A stretch of DNA of 64,000 nucleotides, from the NCBI RefSeq assembly GCF_014656375.1, contig NZ_BNCH01000007.1, positions 100,550 to 164,549 of the forward strand, read 5' to 3'. Of this stretch, positions 37,545-46,638 are shown one piece after another. Under the pieces are notes generated by a model, which made no database searches, was not told the origin of the DNA, and saw only the letters and a list, made by a program, of their open reading frames with translations. Numbering within the stretch: the stretch's first letter is position 1; every line of letters begins with the position of its first letter. The translations under genes were made by a program, and so were the position numbers. Source of the stretch: Aliiroseovarius zhejiangensis. GTDB lineage: Bacteria; Pseudomonadota; Alphaproteobacteria; Rhodobacterales; Rhodobacteraceae.

Positions 37545-38903
37545 ATGTCAGTTCGAATTTGCCTCGTGTTGCGTTTTCTGTCCGTAATCCTGATTGTTTT
37601 TTCCGCTCCGGTCTCGGCACAGAATTGCTCTCTGCCTGATCAATATAACATCAACTGTAACTTCTCGGGAGTTTCCCCGGAGCAAGCAATTCAGGAGCTG
37701 GCTCAGGTGATAGCCACTGCCGAGGTAGATCAGGTGGTTCGGCAGTCGGCGCAACAGATGCTGCCATTTCTGAACGACGAAATGATTGCAGCCAACCCGA
37801 ATGCAGCACTCCTTGCATTCGTTGCCCTTGGCAACAGCATTCGCGAAGACGACTACTGGGAGCGGGCACTCGCCATCGTGGTTGCAGGGCAGGCCGCTGC
37901 CCCTACCGACAACCGCGACTACCTTGAATTTGTGGCGCGATATATGCACAGCCAGCGCATGGCAGGTGCCTATGATCGGTCCGCGCAGGCCGCAAGGGCA
38001 ACTTATGGTTCAACCGTACAGCCTTCCGGCGGCAGGCAACTCCCCGGATATGGCTCGCTTGATTTGCAGCGGCATGACGGGCACATCGCAAGTATTCAAC
38101 TGATCGAAGCCTGGGAAGGCCGTTCACCCTTGGATAGCGAGTTGCTGATACTTCACGCGCTAGAAGGTGATCCTCAGGCGCAGTTTCTAATTGGTCAACA
38201 CTTGGCTGAAAAAGGCACTCATCGGGGCCTGAATCTGTCGCGTGTCACGACACGGACCGGGCACTTCGTGAATGGTCCATTTGATGCGGATCGTGGCCTA
38301 CAATTTTTGGAAGCGGCTTTTGCCGCGGGGGTGACAGAAGCGGGTCCCATCTTGGAAAGATACCGTGCCGAAGCCTCGCGCCTTGCCGAAGAAGAGCGCA
38401 TTACCGCCGACGCTGCTGCTGCGGAACAGGCCGAGCGCGAAAGGATCGCCCAAGAAGCACGAGAGGCTCGGGAAGCGGAAGCTGCAGAGCAGGATCTCCT
38501 AAGCCTAGTTGGCGCGCCCGGGCCCTATAAAAAACGGGATACGCGCCTCGATAACCTTGTCGATGCTGCGGCGGACACCCTTGTGCGGGAGCTTTGCCAG
38601 CGGGCCGAAGTTTTGCCCTCGTCAGGCGGTTTTCTTATGACCGGAGGGCGCATCTATTATGCGAACAACTATTGCACGATGAAGTCCCCGACCGGGGCCA
38701 GCAGTTCATATTACGTGTCGCGCATCGACATACTCGGCTGCACCGGGCGCAGGTGCAACGTCAGAGTAACATTGAGCTGTGGGGCTCGCGGGCTGCTCAT
38801 GGCGGCAGACTGCGCAGATTTCAACAGGGGCTACTCTCGCGATGGGACGGCATTGATGGCGGAAGACGGGATCGGGGTGGAGGCCTTCCGCATTGAACTT
38901 TAG
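37545..38903 (+). CDS. Exported protein of unknown function with Sel1-like and Cys-rich parts
   Basis: 452 residues from the ATG at 37545 (an in-frame GTG at 37515 is possible). Signal peptide SVILIVFSAPVSAQ. Residues ~50-250 look like helical repeats (ALEGDPQAQFLIGQHLAEKG resembles a TPR/Sel1 unit), followed by a charged Ala/Glu/Arg helix (~275-325) and a C-terminal domain with several cysteines (CTMKSP, GCTGRRCNVRVTLSCG). No function recognised. Its neighbours are also membrane or exported, so the two may work together. Confidence 0.7.
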   Translation: MSVRICLVLRFLSVILIVFSAPVSAQNCSLPDQYNINCNFSGVSPEQAIQELAQVIATAEVDQVVRQSAQQMLPFLNDEMIAANPNAALLAFVALGNSIREDDYWERALAIVVAGQAAAPTDNRDYLEFVARYMHSQRMAGAYDRSAQAARATYGSTVQPSGGRQLPGYGSLDLQRHDGHIASIQLIEAWEGRSPLDSELLILHALEGDPQAQFLIGQHLAEKGTHRGLNLSRVTTRTGHFVNGPFDADRGLQFLEAAFAAGVTEAGPILERYRAEASRLAEEERITADAAAAEQAERERIAQEAREAREAEAAEQDLLSLVGAPGPYKKRDTRLDNLVDAAADTLVRELCQRAEVLPSSGGFLMTGGRIYYANNYCTMKSPTGASSSYYVSRIDILGCTGRRCNVRVTLSCGARGLLMAADCADFNRGYSRDGTALMAEDGIGVEAFRIEL

Positions 38904-39370
38904 GATCGCCCGTCTCTAAATCCGAGTTCAAGTCAGTCATGGGTGTCTTTTTCGGACCGCCTGCGTGGGTTGTTTAGCTGCTCGTCAAAAGTGGTCCCAA
39001 ACGGCGAAGCCCGAAACTGTAAAATTACGGTCGCTTGTGTCAGCGGTTGCGACAAAAGCATCGGTAATGGACTATCTCTTGCCACAAACAACCTGTGGAA
39101 CCCTGTTAAACTTTCTACATCTACGGCCGCCGCCTGGAAAGGCAGACCTTCGCGCATCTTGCGGCTCCGGGCACTGTGGGCTCTTTCGTTGAATCCGCCG
39201 CGCTGTGCGCGAACGGCAGCTTTATCAAAAACGCTCATGAGAGAGTGTCATTTCGCCCCGTCCCGCAAAGGACCCGCTCGTAGCCCTCGATCAGAATCGA
39301 AGGAACCGAAGCAATATCATATTGGGGGTCTGAGGGTCAGAGAGTGTCAATATATAGATGTCGCTTGACC
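38904..39370. other. 467 bp without a gene; insertion-sequence-like remnants
   Basis: Open frames here have no ribosome-binding site or family resemblance. A segment at 39247, TGTCATTTCGCCC, continues with ~75% similarity for about 30 bp with 54307 in the same orientation, and GAGAGTGTCA occurs twice (39241 and 39339). These look like remnants of insertion-sequence ends. Confidence 0.4.
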
Positions 39371-40171
39371 TCAATTTCTTGTGGAAAAGCCACCACCCGT
39401 CCCTGACCAAACTGGCCCGACAAGGGACAGCGCAGCCCCCTGAAACTGCCCGTCTACTTGATAGTATTGCCTCAACGCATCACGGGTCAGCACCTGATCC
39501 GGGGGGCCTTGCTCGACGATCCGACCTTGGGTCATCAGGTAGACCTGATCGCAATAGCGTATCGCCAAAGACAGGTCATGCAGCGTCATCAATACGGTGC
39601 GGCCACGGCGTTTGACCTCGTCCAGCAGCACCAGCTGGTAATGCAGATCCAGATGGTTGGTGGGTTCATCCAGAATATAAATCTCGGGGTCGCAGGCCAG
39701 AAGCTGGGCGAAATAGCAGCGCTGCAATTCGCCACCGGACAGGTTTCCGGCGGGCTGCGTGGCCTTGTCTGCCAGCCCGACCAGTGCCAGTGCCGCATCA
39801 CGTCTGTCGGTGTGTTCAGACCTGTCCAGTTGCAGAACAAACAGGCCGATTTCGACAATATCGCGCGGGGTCAGCCCGGCCAGAAGGCCCGAGCTTTGCA
39901 CCAGCGCGCCCACCTTGGTGGCCCATTCACGGGGGCTGTGATCCTCGATCCGGCGACCAAAGGCGTGGATTGTACCGGCCTGGGCCGTCGTGGCGCGGTA
40001 AAGCGTGCGCAACAGCGTGGTTTTGCCTGCGCCATTAGGGCCAAGCAGCCCGTGGATTTCACCTTTTGGGACGGTCAGGGACGCCCCCTGAACATAAGGC
40101 GTGTTTCCAATGGCGACCGTCAGGTCCTGCAGCGTTAATGCGGCGTCAGAGGTGATAGGTTCAAACAGCAC
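39371..40171 (-). CDS. btuD: Corrinoid/siderophore-type ABC importer ATPase (BtuD-like)
   Basis: 266 residues from a GTG. Walker A GPNGAGKTT, Q-loop, signature NLSGGELQRCYFAQ, Walker B IYILDEPTNHLD and switch MTLHDLS. FecE/BtuD-type ATPase. It overlaps the permease gene by 11 bp and is the last gene of a minus-strand set headed by a cobalamin riboswitch, so vitamin B12 or another corrinoid is the likely substrate. Confidence 0.88.
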   Translation of the reverse strand: MLFEPITSDAALTLQDLTVAIGNTPYVQGASLTVPKGEIHGLLGPNGAGKTTLLRTLYRATTAQAGTIHAFGRRIEDHSPREWATKVGALVQSSGLLAGLTPRDIVEIGLFVLQLDRSEHTDRRDAALALVGLADKATQPAGNLSGGELQRCYFAQLLACDPEIYILDEPTNHLDLHYQLVLLDEVKRRGRTVLMTLHDLSLAIRYCDQVYLMTQGRIVEQGPPDQVLTRDALRQYYQVDGQFQGAALSLVGPVWSGTGGGFSTRN

Positions 40172-41168
40172 GGCGCAGCCCTCGTAAGATCAGGATGAAC
40201 GGGGGGGCGGCCAGAAGGGCCAGCAACACCCCAAGCGGCAGTTCCTCCGGTGCCAGAAGCGTGCGGCACAGCAGGTCCACCGCGATCAGCACCAAGGCGC
40301 CAAGGGTCAGCGTCAGGGGCAGAAGCACCCGGTGGCGGGCGCCGGTCAAAAGCCGGGCCATATGCGGGATGATCAGGCCGATGAACCCGACAATGCCCGC
40401 AACCGACACCGCCAACCCGGTCAGGGTGACGGTGGCAAGGAAAACCCCCATGCGCAGCCGCCCGGTGCGCACCCCAAGCGCTTGCGCGCGTTCCTCGCCC
40501 AACAGCGTGGCATCCAGCGCATTGCTGTTGCGCATCGCCCAAATCATCGCGGCCAGAAGGGCGCAGGTGACCAGCGGCAATTCGCGCCACTCGGTATTGG
40601 CGGCGGTGCCCATCAACCAGCCAAGCGCGCTGCGCACGGCTTGCGGATCGCCGAGATACAGGAAAAAAGCCGTGAGCGATTGAAACATCAGCGACACGGC
40701 GACACCTGCCAGAATAACCACCAGCGGGTCCAGCGGCTGGCCGCGCCGCGTGGACAAGCCAAACGTCAGGACAAAGGCCAGCGCCGCGCCGAAAAAGGCA
40801 ATTGCGGGCACGCCGAAACTGTCGGTGATCCAGTCGGGCAGCCACAGGATTGCGCCCACAGCAGCGGCAGAGGCGCCAGAGGACAGACCCATCAGATAAG
40901 GGTCTGCCATCGGGTTGCGCAGGGCCGTTTGCATCAACGCCCCCGCAAGGGCCAGCCCGGCCCCGATCACCCCCACCGCCAACACACGCGGAATACGCCA
41001 TTGCCAGATGATCAGTGACAGGCCCCGTGGGGCATCATCACTGCGCATCAAGATGGCCGCACGGTCCGCCCAGCCGATTTCGGCAGTGCCCCAAAGGACA
41101 CCGGCCAAAGCGGTCAGCAGCAATGCCGCAAGCGCGGCGGGGAAAAGGATCGGGACCCGAGCCGCCAT
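40161..41168 (-). CDS. btuC: Corrinoid-type ABC importer permease (BtuC-like)
   Basis: 335 residues with about ten membrane helices. FecCD family: RIPRVLAVGVIGAGLALAGA, LRNPMADPYLMGLSSGASAA and IGLIIPHMARLLTG. It forms the membrane channel of a B12/iron-complex importer. It starts directly after the binding-protein gene and overlaps btuD. Riboswitch context favours corrinoid import. Confidence 0.9.
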   Translation of the reverse strand: MAARVPILFPAALAALLLTALAGVLWGTAEIGWADRAAILMRSDDAPRGLSLIIWQWRIPRVLAVGVIGAGLALAGALMQTALRNPMADPYLMGLSSGASAAAVGAILWLPDWITDSFGVPAIAFFGAALAFVLTFGLSTRRGQPLDPLVVILAGVAVSLMFQSLTAFFLYLGDPQAVRSALGWLMGTAANTEWRELPLVTCALLAAMIWAMRNSNALDATLLGEERAQALGVRTGRLRMGVFLATVTLTGLAVSVAGIVGFIGLIIPHMARLLTGARHRVLLPLTLTLGALVLIAVDLLCRTLLAPEELPLGVLLALLAAPPFILILRGLRRAV

Positions 41169-41169
41169 G

Positions 41170-42111
41170 TTACTTCAGGGCCGCCAGCTGGGCGTTCACG
41201 TTCTCGACCCCATCGGCAAAACGCATCCCCAGCAGAGTTTCCGAGAACGGCACGGTGACGAACTTGCCGTCTTTCACGGCGGTCAGTTCGGACAGAACCG
41301 GATCGTTTTCCATGTATTCTCGTTTCTCGGCGGCGGTGGACCAGTCAGCTTCGATCAGAATAATCACATCGGGGTCTGCCGCCACAACGGTTTCCCAGGC
41401 CAGATCGACCCAGGTGCCGTCCACATCCGCGCTGATGCTGTTCAACCCGGCGGTCCTGGCAACAAGGGCCGGGCCACCGCAGCAGCCGACCGAATAGGGC
41501 GTGTCGGTGCCGCTGTCATAGATGAACGCGCTGCGGCCCGCCCCGGCCGGGTTGTCCTGAACCGCTTCGATGCGGGATTTGGTGTCGGCAATCAGGGCGT
41601 CGGCACGGTCTTCCACGTGGAAAATGTCACCGATCACTTCGATGTCCTTCAGGATCGGCGCAATGGTCAGCGGCACGTCTTTCGGGTGATAGGTCTTGCT
41701 GGACGCATCCACCAGATAGGTGCCCACCCCCAGATCATGCCATTTCTGCGCCGCGCCCAGATTGTCTTCGGAAAAGGCCGATCCAAAGCCTGCAAACAGG
41801 AAGTCGGGCTCTTTTGTCAACACCACCTCGGCCGCCGGGTATTTTTCCGCCAGCACCGGAACGCTGTCATACGCGTCTTTCCACGGCGCAGGGATTGCGT
41901 CGTCCAGATAGGCGGTGCCGATCATCTTGTCTTCCAGCCCCAGCGCCAGCATCACCTCGGTGGCCTGCTGGTTCAGGGTGATGGCGCGTGTGGGGGCCGT
42001 GTCATAGCTGTGGGCGGTGCCGCAATTGGCCACGGTGACCGGGTCGGCCATGGCGGCGGGGGTGGTCAGGATGAGAGGGATCAGGGGGATCAGCACTTTA
42101 TGCAGGTTCAT
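41170..42111 (-). CDS. btuF: Periplasmic corrinoid-binding protein (BtuF-like)
   Basis: 313 residues from the ATG at 42111, with AGGA 7 bp upstream. Signal peptide ending TPAAMA. Class III periplasmic binding fold: RAITLNQQATEVMLALGLEDKM, PDFLFAGFGSAF and WETVVAADPDVIILIE. It contains a CCGG pair (VGCCGGPAL) that is not usual in BtuF. It starts inside the end of the upstream ferredoxin-like gene, giving a coupled operon. Confidence 0.85.
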   Translation of the reverse strand: MNLHKVLIPLIPLILTTPAAMADPVTVANCGTAHSYDTAPTRAITLNQQATEVMLALGLEDKMIGTAYLDDAIPAPWKDAYDSVPVLAEKYPAAEVVLTKEPDFLFAGFGSAFSEDNLGAAQKWHDLGVGTYLVDASSKTYHPKDVPLTIAPILKDIEVIGDIFHVEDRADALIADTKSRIEAVQDNPAGAGRSAFIYDSGTDTPYSVGCCGGPALVARTAGLNSISADVDGTWVDLAWETVVAADPDVIILIEADWSTAAEKREYMENDPVLSELTAVKDGKFVTVPFSETLLGMRFADGVENVNAQLAALK

Positions 42112-42817
42112 ATTGGTCTCCTGTTTGATGGATAAGTAGGTGATGGGGGCGGGTGCCCTCGCGCAGGGCCTGAGAGACAAAGCAGCGGATGTCGGCCAGA
42201 TCCGCCACGCGATACCAGTGGCCCTGCGGGTAATGCACAATCACGGGACCTGCATTGCAGGGAAAGAGACAGCCGGTCGTGGTCACAAGACATTGAGAGC
42301 GCACCCGTGCCCGGCCCAGTTCAACCTTCAGCGCATCCGCCAGACTGGGCGCGTCTTTCAGATGGCAGCGGGGGCCTGCACAGACCAGAAGGTGGTGGCG
42401 AAAGTCAGGGGGCGCATCCCAGCCCCTGCCGATCTCGCCTGCCGCCTTTGGGCGAATGCGGGTCAATGCAACCCGCGCGCGGGCGGCAGAGTGCACAACC
42501 CGGCTGTCGGCCTGTGGCACGGCGGCCATGAACAGATCCGGCGCTTTTGCGCCTTGCCGGTCCAGCCAGCTGCCCGCCGCGCCCGGCAGCCATTTTTCAA
42601 GACTTTGCGAGAAGGGCAGGCCGATGGGACGTAGCTCGATCCGGGTGGCCCCCTGCGCGTATAATGCGTCCAGCGCAGACCACATCCCATCGCCGGATGC
42701 GTCCAGCCGCACGGCGTGGGCGGGGCAGGGAGCGGCCCGCACCAGCGCTTCGGACAGGGTGCGAAACCTGGCATGGCTCACATAACTTGCGGAAATCAGG
42801 TATAGATAAGCGTCCAT
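42098..42817 (-). CDS. CbiX-like/thioredoxin-like 2Fe-2S ferredoxin protein
   Basis: 239 residues from the ATG at 42817. The N-terminal half (IELRPIGLPFSQSLEKWL) looks like a CbiX/sirohydrochlorin-chelatase-like domain. The C-terminal half carries a thioredoxin-like 2Fe-2S pattern: LVCAGPRCHLKDAPSLADAL and CLVTTTGCLFPCNAGPVIVHY. It is the first gene after the cobalamin riboswitch and overlaps btuF by 14 bp. A role in corrinoid handling or reduction, or cobalt delivery, is likely but unproven. Confidence 0.75.
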   Translation of the reverse strand: MDAYLYLISASYVSHARFRTLSEALVRAAPCPAHAVRLDASGDGMWSALDALYAQGATRIELRPIGLPFSQSLEKWLPGAAGSWLDRQGAKAPDLFMAAVPQADSRVVHSAARARVALTRIRPKAAGEIGRGWDAPPDFRHHLLVCAGPRCHLKDAPSLADALKVELGRARVRSQCLVTTTGCLFPCNAGPVIVHYPQGHWYRVADLADIRCFVSQALREGTRPHHLLIHQTGDQYEPA

Positions 42818-42920
42818 CTCTGCCCCTTGGTCGGAGGCAGGCAGCGGCAACGGGAAACCCCACTGATATCTGTCATCTTATCCTCCACGGGCCCTCCGCC
42901 CGGTTGGTTGCGGTCCAAGA

Positions 42921-43104
42921 TGGCAGGTCTCCTGACTTCGCGGATCAAAGCGTGCTGTCCCTTCCCAGGCCCATGCCCAGTGGTCATGACAGGTTGCTCA
43001 CCGCTTACAGTTGCGGGGGCAGTCACGGAATTGGCGCCTGTTGGCTCTTCCTCACCGTGTTCCCTTTTCATCCCGCGCGGCCTTTGGCACTGCGGGAACC
43101 ATCG
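42921..43104 (-). promoter_or_regulatory. Cobalamin riboswitch
   Basis: On the minus strand the core elements of a cobalamin riboswitch appear in order: AAAAGGGAACACGGTGAGG, then ACTGCCCCCGCAACTGTAAG (the invariant B12-box region, plus-strand 43005-43024), CCACTGGGCATGGGCCTGGG, GGGAAGGG, and the terminal GAAGTCAGGAGACCTGCC. It ends ~100 bp before the ferredoxin-like gene. It should repress the ferredoxin-btuFCD operon when adenosylcobalamin is bound. Confidence 0.95.
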
Positions 43105-43430
43105 AAGCAAAACCTGTCGAAAAGCTCTAAGATTGTCAATCACTGAGTACCATTGCCAAATTCAGTTTCGGCCGGCCTCAGCAGTGTCAATGTCCTCCTA
43201 CAGAGCTTCGCTACCGTTCGTGCAGGTCGCAGCATTTGGCGCTATGGGCTCAAAGAGGTCATGCGGCGGCACGGCGAGCTGGGACGCCGCCTTGGCCAGC
43301 GCCTCCGTCGCTTGCGGCCAAACCGGACTTTGGACAATTCGGTGATCACCGCGATGCAACGCGTGAGACCGGCCATTGACATAAAGGGGAATGGAAATTT
43401 AACTCGCCAGGTAAGTCAAGGAAGGTTCTT
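43105..43430. other. 326 bp divergent gap between riboswitch and nuclease gene
   Basis: No gene supported. The left part should hold the promoter of the riboswitch operon. The right part contains the promoter of the nuclease gene. A stretch at 43204-43260 resembles, with many changes, intergenic sequence at 58620-58660 and 61020-61050 (pattern GTTCGTGCAGGTCGCAGCAT), an old dispersed sequence. Confidence 0.35.
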
Positions 43431-44630
43431 GTGAGCGCGCTAAGAAATTCAATTACATGGCTTGAAACCTCTCCTATGCAGCGAATGTCACTGGGATCAC
43501 GAGAACTGTTTCACTCAGACTTCTTATCTTGGCTGTTCGAAGAGTATCCTCGCGCTCTGGCACATGTGTTTGATCTGACGGTCAAAGAATGCAAGGTCGC
43601 ACGCGAAGAACAGAATATCGATCTTGTTGTTCGCGATGGTGAGACGCCTGTTCTTATCGTGGAAAATAAGGTTAAGAGCTACCCTGATTTTGCACAGCTC
43701 CAGCGCTACAGCACCAGATTCCCAGATGTGGACAAGAGGTATCTTCTGACGTTGGTGCCGCCGAGTTTCGCAATGCCAAAGGGCTGGAAAACTGTTCTGT
43801 ACAAAGACTTGGCCGTGGGCCTGCAGCGCTGGTTCGAAGCCAGTCACGTCTCGAGTGAACATAGGCAATACGTCGTTGACTACATGACGTTGGTCGATCA
43901 CCTCGCGACTGTGGCAGAAGAATGCTTTGATCCCGTGAAAATTCGGGAAAACAACTTTTGGTTCCAAGGCAACCGAATCCAATTTTTGGAAAAAGTTGGC
44001 TTTTCCCAAACGCTCCAAAAGTTTCAAGCGATGGCGTTCAGGGATTATCTGAAGCAGGCGGTTCCGGCAGAGGCAGCTTCCATTGCCTTCCCTGCCTTGA
44101 TTTCAAATGATGATGCGGCTCCAGAAGAACATCACGTCAAAGTTTGGTCGGCGCTTTTCAACAATACGCCTTGCGTAACGCTAGAGCCTGTGTTGGCAGA
44201 TCTGGGTTCGGAAGGATTGCGCTTTGAGATCCAAATCCAGGGACAACAGTACCGTCGCCTTGTTGCTGGACCGCCATTGCGGAATGTAGTGAGTCGTACT
44301 ACGTCGCGAACGGAAAAGTCAGAGCTTACATGGGCATGTCTTGAAGCGTCCGGGGCGGATAGCTGGTTATTTGGTCGTGAGCGAACTCTTGCTCCAGATG
44401 GAAACAGATCTTTTATGCTTGATGAAGCGATGATGCGCTCAAAGATGCGCAGCGATTTGTGTTTCTACAAGCCGGATGTTGTATATCAATACATTGATAT
44501 AGCGCACGAGAATGATCTCGGGGCGCTATCTCTGAAAACGCTACCGCTCCAGATATCTAGAGACATTGAACTGGCATTCGGACTCCTGCGACATACTGAA
44601 GCAACGAAGAACTCTTGGGGCCATTTGTGA
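43431..44630 (+). CDS. PD-(D/E)XK nuclease family protein
   Basis: 399 residues from a GTG with AGGAAGG 6 bp upstream. The N-terminal part shows a PD-(D/E)XK core: NIDLVVRDGETPVLIVENKV (Asp, then Glu-Asn-Lys at residues ~60-82), followed by a helix with QLQRYSTRF. The family resembles PDDEXK_4 (PF14281), often found in defence islands. The second half is of unknown fold. It overlaps its downstream partner by GTGA. Codon use is more AT-rich than the housekeeping genes. Confidence 0.7.
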   Translation: MSALRNSITWLETSPMQRMSLGSRELFHSDFLSWLFEEYPRALAHVFDLTVKECKVAREEQNIDLVVRDGETPVLIVENKVKSYPDFAQLQRYSTRFPDVDKRYLLTLVPPSFAMPKGWKTVLYKDLAVGLQRWFEASHVSSEHRQYVVDYMTLVDHLATVAEECFDPVKIRENNFWFQGNRIQFLEKVGFSQTLQKFQAMAFRDYLKQAVPAEAASIAFPALISNDDAAPEEHHVKVWSALFNNTPCVTLEPVLADLGSEGLRFEIQIQGQQYRRLVAGPPLRNVVSRTTSRTEKSELTWACLEASGADSWLFGRERTLAPDGNRSFMLDEAMMRSKMRSDLCFYKPDVVYQYIDIAHENDLGALSLKTLPLQISRDIELAFGLLRHTEATKNSWGHL

Positions 44631-45196
44631 CCAATTCGAAAATCCAACAACAAGTTTCCACCCTGCTTGATAAGATCAATTCAGGAGCCATGACGGTTCA
44701 GCAGCTGCAGAATGCTTATGCAAATACTGAAAATCATGCCGATGTGACAGATGAACAGCACGAGGATTTGGTGGAGGCGATTACAACTCAGATGCGCAAA
44801 GCCTACCCTTCTGTTGCAAATAAGAAATTTGGCCCAATTAACCGAGATAGTCGGCAGAAATTGGAAGAGTATCTCGCAGATCTTCGTTCACGGTTCGACT
44901 TGTCCCAAAATGGCCATAAGACCAAGGTGAAAGTTGGGGGCGATGTCATTAAAGGCGAAACGCTTGTTAATGACTATATCTCTTACCGGAACCAAGAAAC
45001 TAAGGTGATGTGCCACCTATTCTTTGCCCAAAAGGATCATGAGGCCCCAAGGCAGTTGCATGTTGTAATGAATGAGTTAAAGGCTTGGGGCCAGAACGAC
45101 AGTGAGAGAATTTTCCCAGAGACGTCCTTTGATGAGGCCTGTGCTGCCTTCGAGGATTATTTGAAACGCGTTCTTCGTGGAGAACTCCCTGAGTAA
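44627..45196 (+). CDS. Unknown protein coupled to the nuclease
   Basis: 189 residues from a GTG at 44627 that overlaps the nuclease stop (GTGA), which decides the start over a TTG at 44615. Mostly helical N-terminus (QQQVSTLLDKINSGAMTVQQ) then a segment around YNQETKVMCHLFFAQ-like region (actual: YRNQETKVMCHLFFAQKDH). No family recognised. Tight coupling implies that it acts with the PD-(D/E)XK protein, as a partner, specificity subunit or antitoxin-like control. Confidence 0.6.
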   Translation: MTNSKIQQQVSTLLDKINSGAMTVQQLQNAYANTENHADVTDEQHEDLVEAITTQMRKAYPSVANKKFGPINRDSRQKLEEYLADLRSRFDLSQNGHKTKVKVGGDVIKGETLVNDYISYRNQETKVMCHLFFAQKDHEAPRQLHVVMNELKAWGQNDSERIFPETSFDEACAAFEDYLKRVLRGELPE

Positions 45197-45486
45197 CGGT
45201 CCCCCTACGGCTTTCGCAACATTGGAGCAAGATTTCTTTCAGGTGCGTGCAAGAGCGTGCCCTTCCGTTGAGGCCCAGCTGTGGGTTGGGGGCATGCAAC
45301 ACTATTCGCGCAGTGCGACACCACACCCATGCTGCAAACAAGCGTTCCGGCCTCCGGGCAGGAAAAGTCACGTTAAGATCAAATCGATTGTTGAACGGCA
45401 GTTTTTACCTCCCTCGGATTTTCACTATGCACCTGCAGCGAAAGCCCGCTTTCCGCCCAAACTGCAAATCGTCGAGATCCGCCCTT

Positions 45487-46161
45487 TTACATGTTTGAAA
45501 CAATGGTCCGCCTAACCGTCGCCCATGAAATCCCCATATGCTTCGCAATTCTGTTGATCGACCATTTTTCCGCACTGAGCTTGAGTATTAGGCTTTGATC
45601 ATATTTTGGGTTGGAGTTTCGAGGTTTGATCTGGCGTCCTGTTGACTTGATCCATCTGGAGATCGTTTGGGGTAGAGGGCCGTGTTTAGAGCTTAGATCT
45701 CGTAGCGAACTGCCATTTTCCCATTCCTGCGAAATCTCTTCGACAACATCCTTTCCTGCAGATTTAAGCAGGGAAAGGGCCGTTTGCCGGGTAACCTCCA
45801 ACCGACTTGCAAACACATCAATGGAGGCCAGTTTCTGATAGAGTTCCAGCAATTCGGGGGGCTCCATAGACGGAGAGGCTTTTGGTGGCTCGCCATAAAT
45901 CAAGGTGCGAAGTCGCGCTGTACTACGTTGCTCAAACTTTCGCGTCTCGCGGTTTTTCGTCACGTCCTTCGGCTGTGAATTGCTTTCAACCGGGGCAAGT
46001 GTACGTCTTTTCTGACGTTGGGCCAGCTTTCGCGGAGAAGTTACCTCGAACGTTTCCTTAAGACGGAGTGGAGCAAGTTTGTCATAGGCGGCTTGAGCAC
46101 GCCTAAGGTTGTCTTCTGCCTCAGACAACAGACGTTGTTCTTCTTCGGTAAGACGACACAT
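45487..46161 (-). CDS. Helix-turn-helix protein next to the transposition genes
   Basis: 224 residues. N-terminal coiled coil (EEEQRLLSEAEDNLRRAQ), basic middle, then two HTH-like segments: ASRLEVTRQTALSLLKSAG and NRIAKHMGISWATVRRTIV at the C-terminus, the latter like the resolvase/invertase HTH. No catalytic serine recombinase domain. It is divergent from the Ner-like gene with a 198 bp gap. Probably a DNA-binding accessory or regulator of the transposon. Confidence 0.6.
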   Translation of the reverse strand: MCRLTEEEQRLLSEAEDNLRRAQAAYDKLAPLRLKETFEVTSPRKLAQRQKRRTLAPVESNSQPKDVTKNRETRKFEQRSTARLRTLIYGEPPKASPSMEPPELLELYQKLASIDVFASRLEVTRQTALSLLKSAGKDVVEEISQEWENGSSLRDLSSKHGPLPQTISRWIKSTGRQIKPRNSNPKYDQSLILKLSAEKWSINRIAKHMGISWATVRRTIVSNM

Positions 46162-46359
46162 GACCTGGCTCCATCTCGGGTGTGATCCTGCGATTCCCGG
46201 CTATCGCGATGTGCAGGGGCGGGAAAACTCCCTTCACTCTCAGTTTGATGCACTATTACTCCAGCAAGGTTGAGTAAATCACCCGCACAAACACGAATTT
46301 CTTGACCCTTCCACAACGGGAGAACAGATTTCCCGAAATCAAAACTGTTTGATGGGGCA

Positions 46360-46587
46360 ATGCACGCGGATCTCGAAAAGCATGAACTGCTAAAGTTCCG
46401 ACTGCGACAGAGGCAGCTTTCGTTTGCACAGATCGCACGTGCTCTTGGCATAACGCCGGGAAGTGTCACCGCTGTCAGCCAAGGGCACCGGCGGTCCCAA
46501 CGAGTGGAAAGAGCTCTGGCGGAAGCTTTGGGAACGACACCCGAAGCGCTCTTTCCGGAACGCAGTTACGGGAGGAAAAAACAATGA
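46360..46587 (+). CDS. Ner/Nlp-like transcriptional regulator
   Basis: 75 residues from the ATG at 46360. HTH of the Mu Ner type: LSFAQIARALGITPGSVTAVS followed by RVERALAEALGTTPEALFPERSY, ending as in Nlp/Ner proteins. Ner represses early transposition genes in Mu; here the gene heads the TnsA-TniA-TniB-TniQ run and likely controls it. Confidence 0.8.
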   Translation: MHADLEKHELLKFRLRQRQLSFAQIARALGITPGSVTAVSQGHRRSQRVERALAEALGTTPEALFPERSYGRKKQ

Positions 46588-46601
46588 GCCCATAAAAGCA
46601 A

Positions 46602-46638
46602 AGGCCTTGAAGGAAGCTAGCGACTTCCAACAAGGCCT
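46602..46638 (+). promoter_or_regulatory. Strong hairpin in the tnsA leader
   Basis: AGGCCTTG/CAAGGCCT (8 bp) continues into GGAAG/CTTCC (5 bp) with a 7-nt loop. There is no T run after it, so it is not a classical terminator. A second weaker TGCAAA/TTTGCA pair follows. It lies between the Ner-like gene and tnsA and may limit readthrough or bind a protein. Confidence 0.5.

Noticed and set aside
38943..39368. 141-codon frame near the btu operon
   Set aside because: No start signal or family likeness; contains the remnant at 39247.
45177..45515. 112-codon frame between the nuclease partner and the HTH gene
   Set aside because: No ribosome-binding site or family likeness; the 290 bp gap (45197-45486) appears gene-free.
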